From NCBI RefSeq assembly GCF_000429485.1, contig NZ_KE386907.1, positions 195,096 through 259,095 on the forward strand: a DNA stretch of 64,000 bases. The letters run 5' to 3'. Each line of letters opens with the position of its first letter. Position 1 is the stretch's first letter. Below the pieces are notes generated by a model. The model made no database searches. It was not told the DNA's origin and was given only the letters and a program-made list of their open reading frames with translations. Source of the stretch: Aliagarivorans marinus DSM 23064 (GTDB taxonomy: Bacteria; Pseudomonadota; Gammaproteobacteria; Enterobacterales; Celerinatantimonadaceae). Made by a program: the position numbers and the translations under genes. Of this stretch, positions 38,774 through 48,344 are shown piece by piece.

Positions 38774-40435
38774 CTATTGCTCGTCACGCAAAGCGCGCCG
38801 TAGAATTTTACCGACATTGGTCTTGGGAAGCTCCTCACGAAACTCTACTAATTTCGGCACTTTATAGGCGGTGAGGTTCTCTTTACAGTGAGCCAGTAGC
38901 GACTCTTCAGTCAGGTTAGCTTCGCGTTTCACCACAAAAATCTTCACCACTTCGCCGCTTACATTGTGGGGCACCCCGACAGCAGCCACCTCTAGCACTC
39001 CGTCATGCATGGCCACCACTTCTTCAACCTCATTGGGGAACACATTAAAGCCGGAGACAAGGATCATATCCTTCTTGCGGTCAACGATGTGGAAGAAGCC
39101 GTCTTCATCCACCGTGGCGATATCGCCGGTGGCGAACCAGCCATCAGGCATTGCCTCTTTTGTGGCCTGTTCGCGTTGCCAATAACCGCGCATCACCTGC
39201 GGACCTTGAACCAGCAACTCCCCCGCTTCGCCTAAGCCCACTTCTTTGCCGTTCTCATCTACCAGTTTTACATCGGTGGACGGCGCGGGCAGACCAATAC
39301 TGCCATTGTAGGCCTCAAGGTTGTAGGGACAAACGGTGACCAAGGGGGCACATTCGGTGAGGCCATAGCCCTCAATCAGCCGACAATGGGTTACCGATTG
39401 CCAGCGATCAGCCACCGCTTTTTGCACCGCCATACCGCCACCCATCGACAGCCGTAGTTGCGAGAAATCCAGTTTGGAGAAATCAGGGTGGTTCACCAAG
39501 GCATTGAACAAGGTATTCACCCCGGTAATCGCCGTGAACTTCACTTTCCCCAACTCCTTCACAAAGTTAGGTATATCCCGCGGATTGGTAATCAGCAGGT
39601 TCTGGCAGCCGAGCATAAAGAACAGCAGCCCGTTCGCCAGCAATGCGAAGATGTGATAGAGCGGTAAGGCTGTTACCACCAGCTCTTCGTGCTCTCGCAA
39701 GCAAGGGCCGACGATGGCCTGCGCCTGCAGCAGGTTTGCCACCATGTTGCGGTGACTCAGCATGGCGCCTTTAGCCACGCCCGTCGTACCGCCGGTGTAT
39801 TGCAAGAACGCCAAGTCTTCGGCTTCAACCTTAGGGCGAATGTATTGCAGATGTTGGCCTTTGGAGAGCACATAGCGCAGCGACTGTGCCCCCGGAAGAT
39901 TGTACTTTGGCACCATCTTTTTCACGTACTTGACCACAAAGTTCACCAAGGTGCGCTTGGTGGGTGAGAGCTGATCACCCAAGCTGGTCAAAATCACGTT
40001 CTTAACTGGGGTATCGGCCACTACTTCTTCGAGGGTATGAGCGAAGTTAGAAACCAATACAATGGTGGTTGCACCGCTATCGTTTAGCTGGTGCTTGAGC
40101 TCGCGCGGGGTGTACAGCGGGTTAACATTCACCACGGTGACGCCGGCGCGCAGTGCACCGAATAAGCAGATCGGGTACTGCAGCAGGTTGGGCATCATAA
40201 TCGCGACCCGGTCACCTTTTTGCAGCTTTAATTCATTTTGCAGATACGCGGCGAATGCACGGCTTTGCTCTTCGACGCGGCGGTAGGTCATCACTTGACC
40301 CATATTGATATAAGCGATTCGGTCGGCATTTTTCGCCACGCTTTCTTCAAATACTTCCAGCAGTGACGGATAGCGAGCAGGATCAATGTCTGCCGGTACA
40401 TCTTCCGGATAGCGGTTTAGCCAAATCTTATCCAC
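38774..40435 (-). CDS. fadD: Long-chain-fatty-acid--CoA ligase FadD
   Basis: Activates imported long-chain fatty acids to acyl-CoA at the inner membrane. The ATP-binding motif is [17 protein letters not shown] (about 212-228); [12 protein letters not shown] is the second motif; [18 protein letters not shown] is the adenylate-forming motif, and the C-terminal hinge [18 protein letters not shown] with the catalytic Lys in TNVGKILRR close the fold. 553 aa is close to the E. coli 561. Probable FadR target; no clear FadR box was seen upstream. Confidence 0.96.
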   Translation of the reverse strand: MDKIWLNRYPEDVPADIDPARYPSLLEVFEESVAKNADRIAYINMGQVMTYRRVEEQSRAFAAYLQNELKLQKGDRVAIMMPNLLQYPICLFGALRAGVTVVNVNPLYTPRELKHQLNDSGATTIVLVSNFAHTLEEVVADTPVKNVILTSLGDQLSPTKRTLVNFVVKYVKKMVPKYNLPGAQSLRYVLSKGQHLQYIRPKVEAEDLAFLQYTGGTTGVAKGAMLSHRNMVANLLQAQAIVGPCLREHEELVVTALPLYHIFALLANGLLFFMLGCQNLLITNPRDIPNFVKELGKVKFTAITGVNTLFNALVNHPDFSKLDFSQLRLSMGGGMAVQKAVADRWQSVTHCRLIEGYGLTECAPLVTVCPYNLEAYNGSIGLPAPSTDVKLVDENGKEVGLGEAGELLVQGPQVMRGYWQREQATKEAMPDGWFATGDIATVDEDGFFHIVDRKKDMILVSGFNVFPNEVEEVVAMHDGVLEVAAVGVPHNVSGEVVKIFVVKREANLTEESLLAHCKENLTAYKVPKLVEFREELPKTNVGKILRRALRDEQ

Positions 40436-40611
40436 GCAGCTCTCCTCAGGGATCGATTAGTTGATTCTAATTATATGTGCGTTGCGAAGTTTCACCTTGT
40501 TAATGGCAGCCTTGCCAAACAAACCTAGAGTTAATGCTCTAGTGCGAAAGTGATTGTTTCACTCAGCATAGAGAATAACAAGGCGATAACATTTAACTAA
40601 CAAAAGCAATG

Positions 40612-41487
40612 TTAAAAGTTTTGATGTGGCTCAAATGTTTTAAGCATCCGTTTGATTATTAAAGCGCATTCCTTTGCTGAGCTCATATGCAGATGATGCC
40701 CCTCACCCACATGGCTTACGTCCAGCTGTTTAAACCATGCCGAGCGTTGGACTAACACGGCATCTGATAAGTAACTGCCTTGCGCAGCCCTTAACAGCAA
40801 TAGCGGTGCTTGCACAGCCTCGCAGAACACTTGTGCCTGCTGATCACTCATCCGCAGTGGCGAGCTGAGTTTCAACCTAGAATCATGGCGCCAATGCCAA
40901 ACTCTATCGGCTCGGAGTATACCCCGCTCCACCAGTAACAGACTGTTTTCATACGACAGTTTTGAACTGCTCGCGCGAATTTTGACCGCAAAGTCGACAG
41001 AGGACAGAGCTCTTACCTTGAGTGGTTGTCGGCGCTGCTCAATCGCTCGCCGAAAATGCTCGACTTGTTGGTCCAGTGGCAGACTAAGCGGCCCTAAGCC
41101 ATCGACAAACACCAGCGCATGAACCAGCTCAGGAAAGGTGGCCGCAAACACCGTCGCGACCAGAGCGCCCAAGGAGTGGCCTACTAGAACTACCGGTTTG
41201 CTGGATTCTAGTTGGGCGAGAGCGAGGTGGAGGTCGTCGACATAGTCCGCGAAGTGATAATAGTCATCACGATGAGCAGAGTGACCATGGCCAGGCCACT
41301 CTAGAACAACAAAGTGCTGCTCGGGCATGGCGTCCATCAGTGGGAAAAAGCTCGCGGCGTTATCCATCCAGCCATGCAGTGCGACGATCAAGGTGTCGCT
41401 ATCCGCCGGCTGTTCGATGCAAGCGAGTCCATTGGGCGTGACGAACTCAGAGCGCCTAGCGGATGCGGTAGAGCAGGAATCAGACAT
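40612..41487 (-). CDS. Alpha/beta hydrolase
   Basis: Cytoplasmic alpha/beta hydrolase, 291 aa. HGWMDNA is the oxyanion region (38-44), GHSLG holds the nucleophile Ser105, and the HLHMSSAKECA region near the C-terminus may supply His. It resembles the SMHL/YqiA-like proteins found beside fadD/tsaB in related bacteria, but function is not known. The Asp of the triad is not placed with certainty. Confidence 0.78.
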   Translation of the reverse strand: MSDSCSTASARRSEFVTPNGLACIEQPADSDTLIVALHGWMDNAASFFPLMDAMPEQHFVVLEWPGHGHSAHRDDYYHFADYVDDLHLALAQLESSKPVVLVGHSLGALVATVFAATFPELVHALVFVDGLGPLSLPLDQQVEHFRRAIEQRRQPLKVRALSSVDFAVKIRASSSKLSYENSLLLVERGILRADRVWHWRHDSRLKLSSPLRMSDQQAQVFCEAVQAPLLLLRAAQGSYLSDAVLVQRSAWFKQLDVSHVGEGHHLHMSSAKECALIIKRMLKTFEPHQNF

Positions 41488-41504
41488 CAGAGGGAGACGT
41501 GGCG

Positions 41505-41777
41505 CTAGGCATACAGGTCTACACCGAACAGAGCGTTAATTTCTTGACGCTTAAGCTGACCGTCAACATTGCGGTAGTGGTTTATCGCATCATTGGCCGC
41601 GCCGGGGGCTGCATCATATTGCACTGAAGCGGCGCCTTGCAGCGTCGCTTCCATATGCGGAGCCCACGGCCGCAACACCCCACCCTTGCGGGCAGGCTGT
41701 TCGCTGCTTTGGTCGATTGGCAGGGCTTTAGGCTGGCTCTGCGGCTGTAGACCGTGGTTGACTCCATTGATGCGCAT
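41505..41777 (-). CDS. Small hydrophilic protein, unknown
   Basis: Not recognised. 90 aa, starting MRINGVNHGLQPQSQPK, rich in Gln/Pro/Ala, with no membrane segment or signal peptide and a final QEINALFGVDLYA. AAGGGAGT lies 8 bases before ATG, which supports translation. It lies between the hydrolase and tsaB genes. Similar small proteins starting MRI(N)- occur next to tsaB in other marine gammaproteobacteria, as far as I recall. Confidence 0.65.
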   Translation of the reverse strand: MRINGVNHGLQPQSQPKALPIDQSSEQPARKGGVLRPWAPHMEATLQGAASVQYDAAPGAANDAINHYRNVDGQLKRQEINALFGVDLYA

Positions 41778-41840
41778 GCCCTACTCCCTTTATCAGCGCA
41801 CTAACATTGATCTGCCAGAAGCAAGTCTGCGAGAACCGGT

Positions 41841-42533
41841 TTACTCGCGACCCGGTAGTTTCTTCCACGTGACCTTATCTCGAAGATACACCGGCTGAGC
41901 CTCACAGGCCGGGCAGTGCTTGCCCTGCGCGTAGGCCCATTGACCATAATCAAGCATATCTTGTGCCGAAGGATACAAGGGGTTCTCAACGAGCATTGCA
42001 TTAGGGTAGCGTTGTTGCAGCAGCTCAGCGTAGGTCTGCCATCCGGTACCAACCGCACAGGCCGCCACGTCGCTAGCAGACAAGGCCTCCGGCGGGATGA
42101 CCTGCTCTTCGCCTTGCAAGGTCATCAGGCCATCGACCAAGGCATACTCGCCCCAGTACACTTCATTCATGCGCGCATCGATGGCTGCAAGGCAACGCTC
42201 TGCGCCATGCAGGCGAGCTACCGCTTGCGACATGGCTTGCAGGGTTGAACCGCCAATCATCGGTAAATCAGCACCAAAAGCCAGCCCCTGTGCGGTAGAA
42301 ACGCCAATGCGCACTCCGGTAAAGCTGCCCGGGCCACGACCAAATACAATAGCGTCAAGCTGACTTAAGCCAATTCCCGCCTGGCTTAGGATCTGTTGTA
42401 CAAAAGGCAGCACCTTTTTGGTGTGATCGCGCGGCGCATACTCTTCAATGTGCAGACGCTCCCCTTGGTAATCCAAGGCTACCGAGCAGTTTTCGGTGGC
42501 AGTATCCAGGGCCAGTAAATTAGCTGTCGCCAT
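41841..42533 (-). CDS. tsaB: tRNA threonylcarbamoyladenosine biosynthesis protein TsaB
   Basis: Non-catalytic partner of TsaD in making t6A37 on tRNAs; actin/ASKHA fold. LLALDTATENCSVAL is the family N-terminus, GRGPGSFTGVRIGVSTAQGLAFG at about 67-89 is the signature. The start ATG 42533 overlaps the end of yoaA by 14 bases; a longer frame begins at 42557. 230 aa matches E. coli YeaZ (231). Confidence 0.96.
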   Translation of the reverse strand: MATANLLALDTATENCSVALDYQGERLHIEEYAPRDHTKKVLPFVQQILSQAGIGLSQLDAIVFGRGPGSFTGVRIGVSTAQGLAFGADLPMIGGSTLQAMSQAVARLHGAERCLAAIDARMNEVYWGEYALVDGLMTLQGEEQVIPPEALSASDVAACAVGTGWQTYAELLQQRYPNAMLVENPLYPSAQDMLDYGQWAYAQGKHCPACEAQPVYLRDKVTWKKLPGRE

Positions 42534-44430
42534 TTTTCTCTCTAATAAATTGTTCAACTTTCTTTAAATCGCGGGTGCGTGGCATCGGAGGCAGGCTGGC
42601 CACAAAGGTGGCGCCATAGTTGCGATTTACCAAGCGGTTGTCGCAGATGATTACCACGCCTCGATCTTGCTGATCGCGGATCAAGCGCCCCACCCCTTGC
42701 TTGAGGGTGATAGCAGCGTGCGGCAAATATACCTGAGAGAAGGCATCCCCGCCACGCATTCGGCAATCTTCACTCTTCGCTTTCATCAATGGGTCATCCG
42801 GCGAGGCAAACGGCAGCTTATCGATAATCACTAACGATAGTGCATCACCCGGCACGTCCACCCCTTCCCAAAAGGTTGCAGTAGCCACCAACACGCTGTT
42901 TTCCTCGGCGGTGAAACGCTGCAATAACTCCAACTTAGCCCCCTCGCCTTGCACTAGCACGTTTAGCGAGCTTAGCTCACGTAGCGCACTTGCAACGCGT
43001 TGGGTCATGCTGTGGCTAGTACACAAAAAGAAGCAGCGCCCTTGGTTAAGTTCAATCAGCGGTTGCAGCTGCGATAGCATCAGGTACTCGGCGCGCTGCG
43101 CCTTGGTGTCGGGCAGGTAACGCGGTACACACAACAAGCCCTGTGTTTGGTAGTCAAAAGGGCTGTCGAGCAGCACCGTTTTCGCGTCCTTGATTCCCAA
43201 CTGGGTTTGGAAATGATCAAAGGCGCCATTCACCGCCAAGGTAGCCGAGGTAAACACCCACGCGGCCTCGCGCGCTTCTGCCTCGGTGGCAAAGCGCTCT
43301 GCGATATTGAGCGGAGTCAAATGCAGGGAAAAGTGTAAACGGGTGGTCTCGTACCAGTAGCTAAAGCCGGTTTGGTCCACATCCATCACCTTGGCCAACA
43401 GTGCGCGCTGCGAGGCCAGACGTTCAAAGCAGCTATCCGCCAGCTCGCTCCGCCCCAGTGCCAGCTTAAGCACTTGATAGACGAACTCCATATCATCACG
43501 TAACCGGGCCATCGCCTCGACAAAGCGTGGCTGCTTGGCCAGCGGACGCCACTCGCCTTTATCACGCATCCCCTCAAAGTTAAGCCGGCAGTCTTTAAGC
43601 TGCTTCTCTAATTTGAGCGCAGCCCGGGCCAGCTGCGCCATATCGCGCAGTTCGGTTTGATAGGCCAGATTGACATCGCGACATAAGTCCTGCACCTGAC
43701 GCGAGGAGAAATGCTCACCGAAGTAGGTGGCAGCAATATCCGGTAACTGATGGGCCTCATCGAAGATATAGGCATCGACATTGGGCAGCAGCTCGCCAAA
43801 GCCGGTCTCCTTTACCGCCATATCGGCAAAGAACAGATGGTGATTCACCACCACCAACTCAGCCTCCATCGCACGGTTGCGTGCCTTCACCAGATAGCAG
43901 TCCTTATAGGACGGGCAATCGCGCCCCAGGCAGTTATCGTTGGTGGAGGTAATCAGGTTGGCGATATCCGGCTGCTCGGCCATCGGGCCAAGCTCAGAGA
44001 TGTCGCCACTGCTCGAGCCCTGCTCCCACGCTTTGATCTTGGTGAGAATCGACAAGGTATGCCTATCCTGACCCGAGCCGGTGTGGGCAAAGCCGTTTAA
44101 GCGTTCAATACACAGGTAGTTGGCGCGACCTTTGAGCAGCGCCACATGATGGCCGCCGCCTAAGGCTTTAACCATGCGTGGCAAGTCTTTGTTATAGAGC
44201 TGGTCTTGCAAGGCCTTAGAGCCGGTGCTGATGATGACTTTCTTGCCCGATTCCAAGGCGGGAACCAGATACGCAAAGGTCTTACCGGTACCGGTACCCG
44301 CTTCCACCAGTAACTGCTGTTGCTGATCCAGCGTTTCGGCCACGGCTTTTGCCATCACTTGCTGTTGAGGACGAGGGGAAAACCCGGGGAGTTTTTTTGC
44401 CAAAAGCCCATCGTTGGCAAAGTGTTGCAT
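42520..44430 (-). CDS. yoaA: ATP-dependent helicase YoaA (DinG family)
   Basis: 5'-to-3' iron-sulfur helicase related to XPD/DinG; in E. coli it works with HolC at damaged forks. Walker A is VEAGTGTGKTFAYLVP (about 41-56), four Cys for the cluster are found in YLCIERLN, NCLGRDCPSYKDCYL, Walker B is YIFDEAHQLPDI (about 219-230), and the helicase C-terminal block includes GRLIRDQQDRGVV. 636 aa equals the E. coli length. Confidence 0.95.
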   Translation of the reverse strand: MQHFANDGLLAKKLPGFSPRPQQQVMAKAVAETLDQQQQLLVEAGTGTGKTFAYLVPALESGKKVIISTGSKALQDQLYNKDLPRMVKALGGGHHVALLKGRANYLCIERLNGFAHTGSGQDRHTLSILTKIKAWEQGSSSGDISELGPMAEQPDIANLITSTNDNCLGRDCPSYKDCYLVKARNRAMEAELVVVNHHLFFADMAVKETGFGELLPNVDAYIFDEAHQLPDIAATYFGEHFSSRQVQDLCRDVNLAYQTELRDMAQLARAALKLEKQLKDCRLNFEGMRDKGEWRPLAKQPRFVEAMARLRDDMEFVYQVLKLALGRSELADSCFERLASQRALLAKVMDVDQTGFSYWYETTRLHFSLHLTPLNIAERFATEAEAREAAWVFTSATLAVNGAFDHFQTQLGIKDAKTVLLDSPFDYQTQGLLCVPRYLPDTKAQRAEYLMLSQLQPLIELNQGRCFFLCTSHSMTQRVASALRELSSLNVLVQGEGAKLELLQRFTAEENSVLVATATFWEGVDVPGDALSLVIIDKLPFASPDDPLMKAKSEDCRMRGGDAFSQVYLPHAAITLKQGVGRLIRDQQDRGVVIICDNRLVNRNYGATFVASLPPMPRTRDLKKVEQFIREKNGDS

Positions 44431-44505
44431 GGGCGCGCCTTGGGGTCGATTTTAAGTCGGCACACTATAGCAGGCGGCAGCACCTGCGCCAAACGTCAGC
44501 GCGCT

Positions 44506-44712
44506 TCAAACAAACACATCAATATCATGCCCATCATCTTTGGGCTTCTTGCGTTTTTGCTGCTCACCTTTTGGCTTCACCCGCGTTTTTACATCCGCCT
44601 GCCCTTCGGCCGCGGTTTTCTTGTAGACCTCACCGGTCTTAATCGGTCGTTCTTTGCGTGTGGGCACAGCAGGCTTAGGTGGTAGTACCTGCCCGATAAA
44701 GTCCTGACTCAT
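44506..44712 (-). CDS. Small basic protein, unknown
   Basis: Not recognised. 68 aa starting MSQDFIGQVLPPKP, very rich in Lys/Arg/Pro/Glu (RKERPIKTGEVYKK, KPKGEQQKRKKPKDDG) and ending IDVFV. ATG at 44712 has a G-rich stretch just ahead; a TTG four codons upstream is in frame. Probably disordered and nucleic-acid binding by composition only. Lies beside yoaA on the same strand. Confidence 0.5.
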   Translation of the reverse strand: MSQDFIGQVLPPKPAVPTRKERPIKTGEVYKKTAAEGQADVKTRVKPKGEQQKRKKPKDDGHDIDVFV

Positions 44713-44737
44713 AAGCCCCCCCAATGCGCTGTCTTTG

Positions 44738-44743
44738 TATAAT
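44738..44743 (+). promoter_or_regulatory. possible -10 element ahead of the his leader
   Basis: TATAAT preceded by TTTG (extended -10 like). No good -35 was found 17 bases upstream (CCCCCC), so the his promoter remains open; another A/T-rich candidate lies near 44790-44818. Confidence 0.25.
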
Positions 44744-44862
44744 TATCGTCCAAGCGCAGCTTTACTTGAATTTTGCGCTTAAAAAACGCTTGCATTTTGT
44801 CCGGGGATTGGTAACGATAACGGCACATTTAAGCGCACTAGCGCGGCAAGGAATCAGCAACT

Positions 44863-44910
44863 ATGAACACCAACTTTCTGAAGCATCATCGCCATCATCA
44901 TCCAGAGTAG
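44863..44910 (+). CDS. hisL: his operon leader peptide HisL
   Basis: Fifteen codons: MNTNFLKHHRHHHPE, with five His codons in a run broken by one Arg. AAGGAA lies about 9 bases ahead of the ATG. In E. coli HisL ends KHHHHHHHPD, so the lysine, the run of His codons and the Pro-acid end are shared. Ribosome stalling at the His codons when His-tRNA is scarce should open the attenuator. Too short for ordinary gene finders. Confidence 0.93.
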   Translation: MNTNFLKHHRHHHPE

Positions 44911-44928
44911 CTTTCAGGAGGTTTGCTG

Positions 44929-45010
44929 CTGGAAGTGAAATTTGAACTTCCGGTGGTGTTAAAACAGTCAAATTTATAACCCTCGGAAGGTCAGCCCTCC
45001 GGGGGTTTTT
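44929..45010 (+). terminator. his operon attenuator
   Basis: Terminator hairpin: AACCCTCGGAAGG (44978-44990), loop TCAG, CCCTCCGGGGGTT (44995-45007), then TTTTT (45006-45010). One G-U pair and one A-C mismatch. An earlier hairpin CTGGAAGT / ACTTCCGG (44929-44936 with 44946-44953) sits between hisL and the terminator and may be the pause or antiterminator arm. hisG starts 22 bases after. Confidence 0.85.
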
Positions 45011-45032
45011 AATTTAAAGAATAGGGAAAACA

Positions 45033-45932
45033 ATGACTGAACAAACACGACTACGCATCGCCATTCAAAAATCTGGACGTTTGAGCGATGACTCACAAGC
45101 CCTGCTAAAAAGCTGTGGTATGAAGATAAACCTTCGTCAGCAGCGCCTGATCGCTCACTCTGAAAACATGCCTATCGACCTACTGCGGGTTCGCGATGAC
45201 GATATCCCCGGTTTGGTAATGGACGGCGTGGTTGACCTCGGTATCGTTGGCGAAAACGTGCTGGAAGAAGAAACCATGCTACGCACTGCCCAGAGCGAGC
45301 CCACCGACTGTGACGTACTTAAGCGTCTCGACTTCGGCGGTTGCCGCTTCTCACTGGCGGTGCCAGAAGAGTTCGATTACACCGGCCCGCAGTGTCTGGC
45401 CAATACCCGTATCGCTACCTCTTACCCGGGCATCCTGAAGCGCTACCTCGACGAGCAAGGCGTGCCCTTCTCCACCTGTATGCTGAACGGCTCGGTGGAA
45501 GTTGCCCCGCGCGCAGGCCTGGCCGACGCTATCTGTGACTTGGTATCAACCGGTGCGACCTTGGAAGCCAATGGCTTGAAAGAAGTAGAGGTTATCTACC
45601 GCTCACAAGCCGTGCTGATCAAATCCAAACGCCAGCTTGAGCCTGAGATGCAAGCCTTCCTCGATAAAATCCTGCTGCGTATGCAGGGCATGATGGAAGC
45701 CAAAGAGAGCAAGTACATCATGCTACACGCGCCTAAGACCAAACTGGATGAAGTGATTGAGCTGCTGCCAGGTAGCGAGAATCCAACCGTACTGGATCTG
45801 GCCAGCGATAACGACAAGGTTGCCCTGCATGTGGTATCTACCGAGAACCTGTTCTGGGAGACGATGGAGAAACTTAAAGCGCTAGGCGCGAGCTCCATCT
45901 TGGTAATGCCAATCGAAAAAATGTTGAGATAA
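45033..45932 (+). CDS. hisG: ATP phosphoribosyltransferase
   Basis: First enzyme of histidine synthesis; feedback-inhibited by histidine. Long form (299 aa) with a C-terminal regulatory domain (about 225-299, [20 protein letters not shown]) as in E. coli, so no HisZ is needed. [19 protein letters not shown] opens the protein; [10 protein letters not shown]-type block is at about 178-190. Confidence 0.97.
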   Translation: MTEQTRLRIAIQKSGRLSDDSQALLKSCGMKINLRQQRLIAHSENMPIDLLRVRDDDIPGLVMDGVVDLGIVGENVLEEETMLRTAQSEPTDCDVLKRLDFGGCRFSLAVPEEFDYTGPQCLANTRIATSYPGILKRYLDEQGVPFSTCMLNGSVEVAPRAGLADAICDLVSTGATLEANGLKEVEVIYRSQAVLIKSKRQLEPEMQAFLDKILLRMQGMMEAKESKYIMLHAPKTKLDEVIELLPGSENPTVLDLASDNDKVALHVVSTENLFWETMEKLKALGASSILVMPIEKMLR

Positions 45933-45934
45933 GC

Positions 45935-47221
45935 ATGCAAGTCGTTAATTGGAATCAACTGGCGCAAGATGTCAAGCAAGCAGTGCTGTCGCGCCCTGCC
46001 GTAGCGGCGGGTGGCGATGTCAGCAGCATTGTAAGCGACGTTATCACAGCAGTACGTCAGCAAGGTGATAGTGCCCTGATTGAGTACGCCAAGCGCTTCG
46101 ACAATACCGAGCTCACTCAGGTTCGCCTGAGCGAGCAGGACATAAGCAACGCGGAGCAGGGACTCAGTGAGGAATTCAAGGCCGCAGTGGCTCAGGCGAA
46201 AGCCAACATACAAGCCTTCCACCAAGCTCAAAAGCCACAGACTGTGGTACTGGAAACACAGCCAGGAGTGGTCTGTGAACAGCACTCGGCGCCCATCGAG
46301 AGAGTCGGACTCTACGTGCCAGGCGGCACAGCTCCCCTGCCTTCAACTGTCTTGATGCTGGCAGTGCCCGCGCAGATTGCCGGTTGTGAGAAGGTGGTAC
46401 TGTGCTCGCCGCCACCGATTGCTCCAGAGATTGTTTACACCGCCGCACTATGTGGCGTGGACGAAATCTACTGCGCCGGTGGCGCGCAAGCGGTCGCTGC
46501 AATGGCTTTTGGTACGGATACCGTCGCCAAAGTGGACAAGATCTTCGGCCCCGGCAACGCCTTTGTGACGGAAGCCAAGCAGCAGGTCAGCAAAGACCAT
46601 GCAGGCGCGGCGATTGATATGCCGGCTGGCCCTTCTGAAGTGCTGGTCATCGCCGACGCCAAGGCCAATGCCGCCTATGTCGCCGCCGACTTGCTATCGC
46701 AAGCCGAGCACGGCCCTGACTCTCAGGTGATTCTGGTTACTGACTCCCAAGCGCAAGCCGAAGCGGTAAACGCCGAGCTAGAACGTCAACTGGCGCTACT
46801 TAGCCGCGGCAACATTGCCGACCAAGCACTGTCGCACAGCACCGCAGTGGTGGTGGACTCCATCGAGCAAGCCATTGAGGTGAGCAACGAGTACGGTCCG
46901 GAGCACTTAATCGTGCAAACCGAGGCGCCACGCGCGCTGCTGCCTAAGCTCAAGCACGCCGGTAGCATCTTCTTGGGCGAGTACACGCCGGAGTCGGTGG
47001 GCGATTATGCCAGTGGCACCAACCACACCCTGCCCACCTACGGCTATACCCGTAACTACAACAGCTTGGGCACAGCAGATTTTATGAAGCGCTACACCGT
47101 GCAGGAAGTTAGCCGCGAAGGCCTACAAGGGCTACGCGATGCGGTAGTGCCGCTAGCCAACGCCGAAGGGCTGGATGCACACCGCCGTGCGCTTACCCTG
47201 CGCCTTGGGGAGGAACGTTAA
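45935..47221 (+). CDS. hisD: Histidinol dehydrogenase
   Basis: Oxidises histidinol to histidine in two NAD-dependent steps; zinc enzyme. GLYVPGGTAPLPSTVLM is the family motif; zinc ligands are in the GGAQAVAAMAFGT and SQAEHGPDSQVIL regions; the block GPEHLIVQ and HTLPTYGYTRNYNSLG are complete. 428 aa. It ends with the hisC start overlapping by one base (TAATG). Confidence 0.97.
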   Translation: MQVVNWNQLAQDVKQAVLSRPAVAAGGDVSSIVSDVITAVRQQGDSALIEYAKRFDNTELTQVRLSEQDISNAEQGLSEEFKAAVAQAKANIQAFHQAQKPQTVVLETQPGVVCEQHSAPIERVGLYVPGGTAPLPSTVLMLAVPAQIAGCEKVVLCSPPPIAPEIVYTAALCGVDEIYCAGGAQAVAAMAFGTDTVAKVDKIFGPGNAFVTEAKQQVSKDHAGAAIDMPAGPSEVLVIADAKANAAYVAADLLSQAEHGPDSQVILVTDSQAQAEAVNAELERQLALLSRGNIADQALSHSTAVVVDSIEQAIEVSNEYGPEHLIVQTEAPRALLPKLKHAGSIFLGEYTPESVGDYASGTNHTLPTYGYTRNYNSLGTADFMKRYTVQEVSREGLQGLRDAVVPLANAEGLDAHRRALTLRLGEER

Positions 47222-48279
47222 TGTCTTTGGAAAAACTGGCACGTGAGAACGTGCAAAAGCTAACGCCCTACCAAAGTGCGCGCCGTATCGGTGGCAGCGG
47301 TGAAGTATGGCTAAACGCCAACGAAAGCCCCGATTGCCAAGCCTTCTCGCTAAGCGATAACGAGCTAAATCGCTACCCGGAGTTTCAGCCGGAAGCCTTG
47401 ATTGATGGTTACGCCAGTTACGCTGGTGTCGACAGCAGCCAAGTGCTGGCCAGCCGCGGCGCCGATGAAGCGATTGAAGTGCTTATCCGCACCTTCTGTG
47501 AGCCGGGCGTTGATCGCATCCTGATCTGCCCCCCCACCTACGGCATGTATACCGTTAGCGCTGAAACCATTGGCGTAGAGATTGCCAAGCTTGAGCTCGA
47601 TGCGCAGTTCAACGTGGATTACGACGGGCTGTGTCAGGCCGATGCCAAACTGATCTTTTTGTGCGCACCGAACAACCCAACCGGCAATATGCTCGACCAC
47701 GACAAGCTCTGCCAAGTGCTCGAAGCCCAGCGCGACAAAGCCATCGTGGTGGTCGATGAAGCCTACATCGAGTTTATCCCCGAGCAAACCGTGGTGCCGC
47801 TGATTAAGCGCTACCCCAACTTGGTGGTTACCCGCACCCTGAGCAAAGCCTTTGCGCTGGCGGGTCTGCGTTGCGGCTTCACGGTGGCCGACCCGGAAGT
47901 AATCGCACTGATGATGAAGGTGATCGCCCCCTACCCGGTGCCACGCCCCATCGCCGATATCGCCACTCAAGCGCTCAGCGCCGAGGGGCTGGATGTGATG
48001 CGTAGTCGAGTGAGCGAGCTTAACCGCCTGCGCAGCGAAGCGGTCGACACCCTAAGCGGCTTAAAGATGGTCAGCGAGGTATTCCCGGCTACCGGTAACT
48101 ATGTGCTGGCGCGTTTTAGCGATTCAGCTTCAGTGTTTAAGGCCATGGGCGAGCGCGGTATTGTACTACGAGACTTCGCTAATAAGCCGCGCTTAGAAGG
48201 CTGTATTCGAATCAGCATCGGTGATGCCAGCGAGATGGCGCAAACTCTGGCCGCATTGCGCGAGCTGGACGCCCTGTAA
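47221..48279 (+). CDS. hisC: Histidinol-phosphate aminotransferase
   Basis: PLP-dependent class I/II aminotransferase, step before histidinol phosphatase. The substrate/PLP block is APNNPTGNM, VVVDEAYIEF, and the Schiff-base Lys is in RTLSKAFALAGLRCGF. 352 aa is normal. Translationally coupled to hisD. Confidence 0.97.
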   Translation: MSLEKLARENVQKLTPYQSARRIGGSGEVWLNANESPDCQAFSLSDNELNRYPEFQPEALIDGYASYAGVDSSQVLASRGADEAIEVLIRTFCEPGVDRILICPPTYGMYTVSAETIGVEIAKLELDAQFNVDYDGLCQADAKLIFLCAPNNPTGNMLDHDKLCQVLEAQRDKAIVVVDEAYIEFIPEQTVVPLIKRYPNLVVTRTLSKAFALAGLRCGFTVADPEVIALMMKVIAPYPVPRPIADIATQALSAEGLDVMRSRVSELNRLRSEAVDTLSGLKMVSEVFPATGNYVLARFSDSASVFKAMGERGIVLRDFANKPRLEGCIRISIGDASEMAQTLAALRELDAL

Positions 48280-48344
48280 CGGCATGGGCCTGATAAGCTA
48301 GGCCCACATTATAAGAACAGAATAAAGCAACAAGGACTCACGTT

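Noticed and set aside
40525-40542. Palindrome CTAGAG-TTAATG-CTCTAG ahead of fadD
   Set aside because: Does not resemble FadR, PsrA or CRP sites as I know them; one 6-bp palindrome in A/T-rich DNA is weak evidence.
40551-40565. GTGA-N5-TCAC near 40551 as a CRP site for fadD
   Set aside because: Spacer is 5 instead of 6 bases, so the half-sites are out of phase for CRP.
45596-46285. A 229-codon minus-strand frame across hisG-hisD
   Set aside because: It crosses two real genes in antisense and has no features of its own.
47365-47970. A 201-codon minus-strand frame opposite hisC
   Set aside because: Shadow of hisC in a high-quality his operon.
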